Shown here in pieces: positions 1-7,136 of a DNA stretch of 64,000 bases; position 1 is the stretch's first letter, and each line of letters starts with the position of its first letter. The translations under genes and the position numbers were made by a program. The notes beneath the pieces were generated by a model. It searched no databases and had not been told where the DNA came from. It worked only from the letters and a program-made list of their open reading frames with translations. This DNA is from Ostreococcus mediterraneus (Eukaryota > Chlorophyta > Mamiellophyceae > Mamiellales > Bathycoccaceae). Location of the stretch: contig WMKK01000012.1 in NCBI GenBank assembly GCA_012295225.1, forward strand, positions 186,001 through 250,000. Direction: 5' to 3'.

Positions 1-107
1 GTCGCGTAATGTGGCGCTCGCCGTCAGTGGCCGTCAGTGGCGTCTGGCGCTGCGCGCGATGATGACGACGTCACTGTGCGACGCGCGAGGCGAAACGCGC
101 CGCGCGC
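1..107. other. Window edge, upstream of the Sac3-like gene
   Basis: Short leader before the first gene. It holds a 10-bp perfect tandem duplication (CCGTCAGTGG at 21-30 and 31-40) and nothing else I can identify. It is probably the promoter and 5' UTR of the following gene. Confidence 0.4.
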
Positions 108-1415
108 ATGACGTCGGCGACGTCGGAGGAGTTTGTTCGGCTCCCGCGCCTTCGCCGCGGCGCGTGCGAGGCGTTCTGCCCGCCGCGCGAGCGCGACGAC
201 AGGCTCGCGCGTGGTCTGTTGGACCCGCTCGAACGCGCCGCCGACGACGGTGCGGGAGCCGTGTTGATCAAACGATACGCGCGAACGGTGGATGATGTAT
301 TCGATGCGTCGAATGTGCGTTCGTTGGATGCGCTCGAGCGCGTGTGCGCGCACATTTATGCGTTGTGTCGTCGCCCCCGCGCGACGACGTCGGCGCGCGG
401 GAAGCGCGCGTTCGCTATGGATAGATTACGCGCCGTGCGGCAAGATATGATCGTACAAGGGCTGACATCGACGTCGGAGTATTCGTTGTCGTCGTCGTGT
501 GGCGATGACGGCGACGACGACGCGTCGATGCGACGGCAAAGGGCGATAGTTTTAGTGGAATCGATGATTCGGTTTGCGCTGGCGAGCGCGAGGGAAGCGG
601 AGGTCGAAGCGACGTCGTCGTCGACTGGCGACGATGACGGCGATGCGAAACAGACGCGGTATGTCGTGATGAGTGAGAACGCATTGCACGACGAGCAGCT
701 TGGGAAGACGTTTGGGATGGTTTTTGGGATGTATCGAGACGCGTCGCGCGAGGAGGACGCCAACAGACACCACGGCGAAATGTTTTCGTATTGGATGTGT
801 TTACGCTTGAGTGATTCACGAGAGCTCGCGCGAGATTTACGCACGCTCGATGCATGCGTGATGTCGACGCCGCACGTGCGTTTCGCGCTCGACGTGCACC
901 GCGCGTACGTCGATGGCAACTTTGTTCAGTTTTTCAAGCTCGTGGAGTCTGAGCGTTGCAATTATTTACACGCGTGCGCGCTCGAGAGACATTTTTCACG
1001 CGTACGCATCGACGCGTTGCGGTCGATGAATGCTGCAAATAACACCACGCCGATGACGTTTGACGAAATCGCGCGATTATTGCGCATAGATGATCCAACC
1101 GACGCGAAGTCGCTCTGCGAGCGTTGCTCGTTAACCGTCGCCGAACGCGGCGTATCGTTCAAGACGAGCGCGTTCATCACGCCAGACCTCGCGAACATCG
1201 ACGTGGCGTATGCATTACGCACAAAAACGTGCTCTGTCGTGGAGTCGAAGCTCAAGAACTGCACGCATGGCATACCATCGTCTGTCATCGACGGCGACGC
1301 GCGTCCCAAAACAGACGCCGACGCCGACATCATCGCCGCCAGGCGCGCCATCGACGCGGCCCGGCGCGCATTAGACGCATCCGCAGATGCCATCTCTAGC
1401 ATGACATTATCCTAG
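108..1415 (+). CDS. SAC3/GANP-family protein (SAC3D1-like)
   Basis: The 435-residue protein carries the Sac3/GANP helical signature near its N-terminus: a cysteine-proline pair and acidic stretch around residues 22-27, then 'LIKRYARTVDD' and 'VRSLDALERVCAHIY' at about 53-85. In Sac3/GANP proteins this region is the 'MVKRYRR...VRP...L..T..YL' block. The rest is a helical PCI-like scaffold (residues 190-330) followed by a degraded tail. The length matches the short SAC3D1/SHD1 branch rather than full-length Sac3 of the TREX-2 mRNA export complex. An acidic Ser/Asp-rich loop lies at about 120-145. It starts at the first ATG. No targeting signal is seen, so I expect a nuclear or centrosomal role; the exact function is inferred from family only. 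Confidence 0.78.
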   Translation: MTSATSEEFVRLPRLRRGACEAFCPPRERDDRLARGLLDPLERAADDGAGAVLIKRYARTVDDVFDASNVRSLDALERVCAHIYALCRRPRATTSARGKRAFAMDRLRAVRQDMIVQGLTSTSEYSLSSSCGDDGDDDASMRRQRAIVLVESMIRFALASAREAEVEATSSSTGDDDGDAKQTRYVVMSENALHDEQLGKTFGMVFGMYRDASREEDANRHHGEMFSYWMCLRLSDSRELARDLRTLDACVMSTPHVRFALDVHRAYVDGNFVQFFKLVESERCNYLHACALERHFSRVRIDALRSMNAANNTTPMTFDEIARLLRIDDPTDAKSLCERCSLTVAERGVSFKTSAFITPDLANIDVAYALRTKTCSVVESKLKNCTHGIPSSVIDGDARPKTDADADIIAARRAIDAARRALDASADAISSMTLS

Positions 1416-1537
1416 CACTAGAATTAGCGCACGAGAGATTGATACATGTAACTATCTTTGCGTAACGTCGGCATCGAGCTGACGCAGCCTCGCGCGCCGC
1501 TGCATATCCCCACACTCGACGCCTCGCGCCGCGAACC

Positions 1538-2959
1538 ATGCCCCAGCGCGAGCCCTCCCACGCGCACATCCTCACCCAACGCGTCGATATCGATGACCCC
1601 ACGTCGTCCATCGCGCCGCCAATCTACCCATCGACGACGTACGCGCGCGACAATGCGCACGCGCTCCCGACGGTTGGTCCCGGTGGCGCCACACTGTGCT
1701 ACGCTCGTCCGGATAATCCCACGCTGCGGCTGCCCGAACGCATGCTCGCCGAGCTCGAAGGCGGCGACGACGCGGCGTTGTTCGCGTCTGGCATGGCGGC
1801 GGTGACGTGCGTGTTGAATGCGGTGGTGAGAAAGGGGGAGATTGTGTTGTGCCCGAGACGCGGGTACTTTGCGGTGCGCGCGAGGATACGGGAGTGGTGC
1901 GAGGCGCACGGCGCGGAGGTGGTGCACTATGATCCGGAAGAGTACATTGAATTACCGGAAGAGGATGTGACGACACGTGGTGAAGGTGGGAGAGATCGAG
2001 ATGTGCCTGTTGAAAAGGCGCCGCCGTTGGAGCTCCCGCTGTCGATGTTTCATAAAATGTTTGAAGCGGGCCGAACGATGGCGCCGGTGGCGTTGGTTTG
2101 GATAGAAAGCCCGGCGAACCCGACGTGGGATGCTATGAACATCACCGCGGTGTCTACTTTGGCGAAAGAGTTTGGTGTGCGGTGCGTGTGCGTCGATTCT
2201 ACGGTGATGACACCGATTTGCAGCAAGCCGCTTTCGCTCGGCGCCGACATCGTCATGCACTCGGCGACAAAGTATTTGAATGGACATGGCGACGTTTTGG
2301 CCGGAGCTCTGGTGACAAAGAGAAAGGATGAGGTCTGGGCGAAAGTTTTGCACGAGCGCAAACTTGGTGGCGCCGTTCTGGGATCGTTTGATGCGTACTT
2401 GCTCACTCGAGGCATGCGGACGCTCGAGTTGCGAGTTCGTCATCAGAGCGAGTCGGCGCTGTGGCTCGCGAAGGAGTTGTCTAAGGCGATAGTTGAAAAG
2501 AAAGTTAAATTGCCCTCCTCAGATGGTGCAATCGTGCTCTATCCTGGGTTGGAACCTACGCCAGAATTCCCTCGTCCGGATTATGTGTTTCATAAGATCA
2601 ATTGCCCGTACGGGTATTACGGCGGCATGTTGAGCGTCGTGTTTTTAGTTGACAGGCGACAAGGACAAGCCAAGGTCAAGAAACCCAGGTTAGCTAAAGA
2701 GTGCGCGCATTTCGCAGCGAATTGCCGCAATTGGACGTGTGCCACGTCACTCGGCGGCTTCGAGTCACTCATTGAACACAGATATTCAGTAGAGTTCTCG
2801 GGACCAGAGTACAGGAATACGCCCGACGACAAACAAGAACGTCGACTGGTGCCCCACGTGCCCGTGGGATTACTTCGCCTCTCCGTTGGCTTGGAAAAGA
2901 AGGAAGATTTACTCCGTGGCTTTCTTCAGAGTCTAGTCGAGTTTAAATTACCGGAATAG
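1538..2959 (+). CDS. Cys/Met-metabolism PLP-dependent enzyme (cystathionine gamma-synthase-like)
   Basis: The 473-residue protein is a fold-type I PLP enzyme of the cystathionine gamma-synthase/gamma-lyase/O-acylhomoserine sulfhydrylase family. Visible landmarks are the substrate-side 'YARPDNPT' (about 50-57), 'ALFASGMAAV' (about 80-90, phosphate-binding loop), 'WIESPANPTWD' (about 185-195), 'CVDSTVMTP' (about 225) and 'SATKYLNGHGD' with the Schiff-base lysine at residue 245. The C-terminal domain keeps 'SLGGFESLIEHR' and 'GLLRLSVGLE'. A charged insert of about 25 residues (145-170) is not typical. There is no obvious plastid leader, so location and exact reaction (transsulfuration in methionine synthesis versus breakdown) are open. 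It faces ESF1 tail to tail with 68 bp between stops. Confidence 0.8.
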   Translation: MPQREPSHAHILTQRVDIDDPTSSIAPPIYPSTTYARDNAHALPTVGPGGATLCYARPDNPTLRLPERMLAELEGGDDAALFASGMAAVTCVLNAVVRKGEIVLCPRRGYFAVRARIREWCEAHGAEVVHYDPEEYIELPEEDVTTRGEGGRDRDVPVEKAPPLELPLSMFHKMFEAGRTMAPVALVWIESPANPTWDAMNITAVSTLAKEFGVRCVCVDSTVMTPICSKPLSLGADIVMHSATKYLNGHGDVLAGALVTKRKDEVWAKVLHERKLGGAVLGSFDAYLLTRGMRTLELRVRHQSESALWLAKELSKAIVEKKVKLPSSDGAIVLYPGLEPTPEFPRPDYVFHKINCPYGYYGGMLSVVFLVDRRQGQAKVKKPRLAKECAHFAANCRNWTCATSLGGFESLIEHRYSVEFSGPEYRNTPDDKQERRLVPHVPVGLLRLSVGLEKKEDLLRGFLQSLVEFKLPE

Positions 2960-3027
2960 TTTACGCGAGACTCGGTAGAGGGTATTTAATGGATGTTTTT
3001 GAAATTACTGTTCGTACGATTTTCCAG

Positions 3028-5361
3028 CTACGTCGTCTTCTTGCCGCTTTTACGTTTGAGGGACGCGAGCATATTTTGTAACTCTGTCGACCCCACTTCC
3101 TTCGCTTCAGATTGAAGGGCGCTGACGACTTTGGACTTGGTCTCCGATTTCGTCTTACGGCGCTTATCGCGTTCGTTGATGATGAGCTTTTTGTTCTCGA
3201 CATCCTTGTATCGAGGATCTGTCGGATCGAGACTGAAATGATGCGACTCGTACAACGCCGCAAAACGGTCATCGCCAGTGTCCAACTTCGTTGGTTCACC
3301 TCCATCTTCGTCATCACTTTCAGCACGTCGCGCCGCCTTACCGCGCGCCCGACGCTTTTCAGCGAGGCGTTCTTTTCTAGATTTCTTCTTCTTTGGCTCT
3401 TCTTCGTCATCCGTCTTCTTGGCTATTTTAGCGCCGACGATGCCGTCAGATTTGCCCATGATTTGTTTGTCATCCATCAAGAGGAGTTCTAAATCAGCCT
3501 GCGCGCGTTCATCGACTTCACCATTCTTAGCTTTCTTCTTGGCTTTCTTCAAGCTCGTTTTACTCGGCGCAGCGTCACCGTCGTCGTCATCGAATTTGGA
3601 CTTTTTCGTCTTCTTTTTGCCGCCGTCGTCCGATTCGTATTCGGCATCAAAATCGATGTCACCACCGTCATCCATGAAGAACGGATCGTCGAATGTCGCA
3701 GCGCCATCGTTGTCGTCGTCGTCGTTTTCAAAGTCTTCCTCATCGTTCGCTTTACCGTCCTTTGATTTCTCAGCCGCCTTGCGCTTGGCGTCTCGTTTCT
3801 CCTTGCGCAGGCGCTCTTGTTGCTCGTACACGGTTTCCTTAACGCCAAGTTTGCCATCCTTCTTTTTCTTCTTGATGCGCGCGCCAAACTCTTCCAAGCC
3901 TGCGTGAAACGTGACTTCCATTTCGCCCTCTTTCGTTTTAGAGCCAAAGCGTTTCTTATCTCGCTTAGCTTTGAAAGCCTTTGTTGACGCCTTCGCCGTG
4001 TCTTCGGCGTCATCGCCGTCTTCATCCGACATGAAAAAGTCATCCTTGTCATCATCGCCGTCATCTTCAATCGTGCCATCACCGCCTAGAAGTTGAGCCA
4101 AGTACGCTTTCTTCGCTGCTTTCGCGTCCTCTGTTTGCTCGCCTGGATCTTCGGATTCGGATTCAGAGTCTTCAGAATCAGACGCGAGGTAAGCGGCGAA
4201 ATCTTCATCCTTCAAGTTGTCTTCAGTGATCTTACGACGGAAAGTCTTTCGACGCATTGGATCGTCGTCATCCCAAGACAATTTCACATTCGAGTGCTGG
4301 AGTGCTTTGACTTGAAAATCGGGAGCTTCGTAGTCTGGAGGAATGTCTGTGGCGACGTCACGCACCTCGCGATTCTCAAAAGACGTCTCATCGTCGACGT
4401 AACGTAAATCAAGCTTAAAGCTTGATCTCTCGTATTCGATACCGTCGCACTCGTGATAAACCCCCATTGCGGTTTTAACACTGTCAAACTCGGCGATGGC
4501 GTAGTAATAACGCAATCTATCGCGTTCGTACTGCCGCATTTGTTCGTTATCGACTTCCTCGCCTTCGTCGCTCTCGTTGCCATTCTCCGCACTCTTCTTC
4601 GTAATCGCCACCTTGCGCGGATTGTCGGCTCTTTTAAACGCACCGAGGGGACCAAATTTATTTTCCACAGCCATGCGTTCGAGACCGAAATCACTCGGGT
4701 ACACCGTAATGCGCTCTAAATTCCCTCCCTTTGGCACAAACGAACGCAACACCGCGTACAAATCGCACGCCCGAATATGTTGCCATTCACAATTCACAAT
4801 CGCCAGTCGCCTCGTGGCATCCGTGATTGGTATATCTTTATCCGCCTCACCTACTAACATCGTCGGAAGCACGCCTTCTTCCTCTTCCTCGCTCGCCACG
4901 GCGTCTTCGTCCTCGCTCTCGTCTTCGTCGCTCGACGATTCCAAACCAACCCCGCGCATTCTGTCCATAGATTTCCCCAACTTCTCATCCAACCCCTCGT
5001 CGTCGCCGTCCTCGTCCTCGTCGTCTAATGTGTAATACGCCGCCATGTCTGCGCGCTGCTTGGCCATCTTATCCTTGTGACCTTCGCTCTTGCGGCCGCG
5101 TTTGTCCCGGCCGCCGGCGCCGCCGCCGCTGGCAAAGTTTGGGTCATCAAACACTCCTTTAAACCGCGCATCGATGGCGATTTGCGACGCCTTCTTCGGC
5201 ATGGCCATGAAGCGCGGGTCTCTGTGCATCGCCGCGAAGCGGTCGTCGTGCACGACATCCGCCATCGACGGCGCGTAGCGAGGTTTAGTGTCCGAGGTGT
5301 CACTTTTTGCCTTGGCGCCGAAGCGCGGTGGCGGCGCATCGCCGTCGGCGTCTTTAGCCAT
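3028..5361 (-). CDS. ESF1: Pre-rRNA-processing protein ESF1
   Basis: From the ATG at 5361 the protein has 777 residues. ESF1 is a nucleolar factor needed for 18S rRNA maturation. The N-terminus has the family block 'DPRFMAMPKKASQIAIDARFKG'-like sequence (about 50-70). The central block 'ATRRLAIVNCEWQHIRACDLYAVL..F.PKGG' at about 180-210 is the ESF1 RRM-like region, followed by 'VYPSDFGLERM'. The C-terminal NUC153 motif reads 'DDRFAALYESHHFSLDPTDP'. Between these lie long Asp/Glu- and Lys-rich tracts, as in other ESF1 proteins. The open frame continues 72 codons upstream of 5361, but those residues are unconserved and run into the 5' flank, so I chose the inner ATG. The neighbour upstream (DRC2) is transcribed in the same direction. 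Confidence 0.9.
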   Translation of the reverse strand: MAKDADGDAPPPRFGAKAKSDTSDTKPRYAPSMADVVHDDRFAAMHRDPRFMAMPKKASQIAIDARFKGVFDDPNFASGGGAGGRDKRGRKSEGHKDKMAKQRADMAAYYTLDDEDEDGDDEGLDEKLGKSMDRMRGVGLESSSDEDESEDEDAVASEEEEEGVLPTMLVGEADKDIPITDATRRLAIVNCEWQHIRACDLYAVLRSFVPKGGNLERITVYPSDFGLERMAVENKFGPLGAFKRADNPRKVAITKKSAENGNESDEGEEVDNEQMRQYERDRLRYYYAIAEFDSVKTAMGVYHECDGIEYERSSFKLDLRYVDDETSFENREVRDVATDIPPDYEAPDFQVKALQHSNVKLSWDDDDPMRRKTFRRKITEDNLKDEDFAAYLASDSEDSESESEDPGEQTEDAKAAKKAYLAQLLGGDGTIEDDGDDDKDDFFMSDEDGDDAEDTAKASTKAFKAKRDKKRFGSKTKEGEMEVTFHAGLEEFGARIKKKKKDGKLGVKETVYEQQERLRKEKRDAKRKAAEKSKDGKANDEEDFENDDDDNDGAATFDDPFFMDDGGDIDFDAEYESDDGGKKKTKKSKFDDDDGDAAPSKTSLKKAKKKAKNGEVDERAQADLELLLMDDKQIMGKSDGIVGAKIAKKTDDEEEPKKKKSRKERLAEKRRARGKAARRAESDDEDGGEPTKLDTGDDRFAALYESHHFSLDPTDPRYKDVENKKLIINERDKRRKTKSETKSKVVSALQSEAKEVGSTELQNMLASLKRKSGKKTT

Positions 5362-5594
5362 GGCGCGCGGTGGAATCGAGCGCGCGAGCGACGCACGGAA
5401 ACGAATGTGCGTGCGTGAAGCGCTGACGAAGGGTGCGCGCGCGGTCGTGCGCGACGATGTGTGGTGGAGTCTTTCGAGCGACTGACGGCTGAAGTCACAG
5501 CCGTCGGCTCGCGGGACGGCGGCATGATGACGCGTTCGATGGCGCATAATGCGATGGGCACGCGCAGCGATGGACACCTAAAACTAGCTATAAA

Positions 5595-6857
5595 TTACAT
5601 GACGCGCGCTGCTGGTGACGCGCGCTCGCGCGTGGCGTCGCCGGCAGAGGTGGTGGTTTCTTTGACGCTTCGATGCCGGCGCGCGCGAGAGGCGTAATAG
5701 CGCGCCAAAATTAAATCTGCGTATTCAACTGAAACGTCGTCGACATCAGATGTAATTTCACTCGTAATGCTCGAGGGAGATGTCGCGCCGTTTGCTCGCG
5801 CGTTCGGGTGCTCAGTGTTGATGGTGACGCCAGAATCGCGCTCGAGCGCTCCGTCGAGACGGTCAATATCGAGCACGCGGCGCGCCTGGTTGAGCGTCGC
5901 CGTGAGCTCTTTGATGGCGAGTTCGCTCGTGACGCACATTTTACGCAATGCGTTTGCGCGCGCGTCGCGCATGGATTTCATCCCAGTCTTCACCGCGTTG
6001 TACTGCTTGATGATTTCGGCTCGAGAGGCGACGTGCGAAGCGTGCGACGCTTGCCACTCCTCTGTTCGTCGCGCCGTCTTCTCGCGCCAATGGTCAACAC
6101 CTCCTTTGAGCTTGTGCAGTGTCTTCATGGTTTTCGACAACTGACGCGCGTCCGCTTCGTCACGCGCTCGAATGACTTCATACGCTTGTTCGTAGTCGAG
6201 CATGACTTCTTTATTCGCGCCGTCGAATCGAGCCGCTTCAGGATCCACCTCACACGCGCGCAGCTTCGGCGCCGTCACCCGCGCCAACTCGCCCTCGAGC
6301 TCTTTAATTTTATTCTCATACATCATCTTCATCGTGGACATGTCCTCGCCGTGCTGATTGCGAATTTCTTCTCGCTTGTCTTCAAAGCTCGCCCGCCGCC
6401 GCTCGCTCTCTCGCTCAAACTCGCGCTGCTCCTCTTCTGCGAGCGCCACCGTCGATGCAACATTCGCCTCCCACCTCGCGTGCGCATCGCGATCCTCGTT
6501 TTCAAAAACATCGCGCGTCACTCGCAACTGCTCACGCATGTCGTCATCGATACCCTCCAAAGCGCGCGCGTGTCGCTCGCCGACGTCGTCCAACCGTCTC
6601 GCGTGCGCCTCTGCCTCTGCTCTGTGTGCCATCTCACTCGCATCCATCTCGCGGTCGAGCTCGCTGATGCGTCGGTCATAATCATCCAATCGCGCGTCGT
6701 GCATTTTCGCACCGTCTTCGATGGCGTCGCGCGTTTGCGCGAGGGCGTTCGCGCGCATCATCGCGCGGTAGCGTTCATGAACTTTATGTGCATTGGCGAG
6801 CGACGACGGGACGCTCAGAGGACGGTCCGCGCGATCGCGCCGCGCGACGTCCGCCAT
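5595..6857 (-). CDS. DRC2: Dynein regulatory complex subunit 2-like (CCDC65/DRC2)
   Basis: The protein has 420 residues and is almost wholly coiled coil. The best family evidence lies at 154-190 (a 'KREEIRNQHGEDMSTMKMMYENKIKELE' type stretch) and 218-335 (an 'ARDEADARQLSKTMKTLHKL...W' segment, then 'YNAVKTGMKSMRD', then 'AIKELTATLNQARRVLDI'). These follow the order of the conserved C-terminal half of animal and Chlamydomonas CCDC65/DRC2, where '..DE.....I...M..L..L...L.HW..K' precedes 'F.ELK..M...R' and 'IK.L......ERIL'. DRC2 is a core rod of the nexin-dynein regulatory complex of motile cilia. The C-terminal 80 residues are Ser/Thr-rich and unconserved. The gene is head to head with a CCDC40-like gene, which independently supports an axonemal identity. 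Coiled-coil similarity is prone to false matches, so a profile search is needed for certainty. Confidence 0.72.
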   Translation of the reverse strand: MADVARRDRADRPLSVPSSLANAHKVHERYRAMMRANALAQTRDAIEDGAKMHDARLDDYDRRISELDREMDASEMAHRAEAEAHARRLDDVGERHARALEGIDDDMREQLRVTRDVFENEDRDAHARWEANVASTVALAEEEQREFERESERRRASFEDKREEIRNQHGEDMSTMKMMYENKIKELEGELARVTAPKLRACEVDPEAARFDGANKEVMLDYEQAYEVIRARDEADARQLSKTMKTLHKLKGGVDHWREKTARRTEEWQASHASHVASRAEIIKQYNAVKTGMKSMRDARANALRKMCVTSELAIKELTATLNQARRVLDIDRLDGALERDSGVTINTEHPNARANGATSPSSITSEITSDVDDVSVEYADLILARYYASRARRHRSVKETTTSAGDATRERASPAARVM

Positions 6858-7136
6858 GGCGCGTCAAAAAATGGCGTTTGGCGTCGCGTTCGGTGTGGAT
6901 CGCGCGCGTCGTCGACGTCGCGCGGCGGCGACGCGAGGCTATTTATGGCGTCCCGCGGCGTTGACTAGTCAACGCCAAAGCCGGAACGCGAACCGTCGCA
7001 CGCGACTGTGCGACGCGCGTCGCCATACGCGCCGCCGGACGCGTCACTCGGAGGCGCGCGAACGCGCATCAGATCGTTTCGTCGCGCGCGCGACGACGCG
7101 TCGGCGGTCGCGCGCGCGTGGTGAGACGCGCGCGCG
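6858..7136. promoter_or_regulatory. Shared divergent promoter of DRC2-like and CCDC40-like genes
   Basis: These 279 bp lie between two start codons facing away from each other, so both promoters must be here. The region contains a perfect 20-bp palindrome at 6957-6976 (centre GTTGACTAGTCAAC) and a TATA-like CTATTTATGG at about 6940. The rest is CG-rich without other visible structure. Confidence 0.6.

Noticed and set aside
5808-6968. A 386-codon open frame on the + strand antisense to the DRC2-like gene.
   Set aside because: It is Arg/Leu/Val-rich with no domain, and it results from the high GC and biased third positions of the real gene on the other strand. The same holds for long antisense frames at 31791-32588, 35229-35927, 50298-51320 and 56273-57061.
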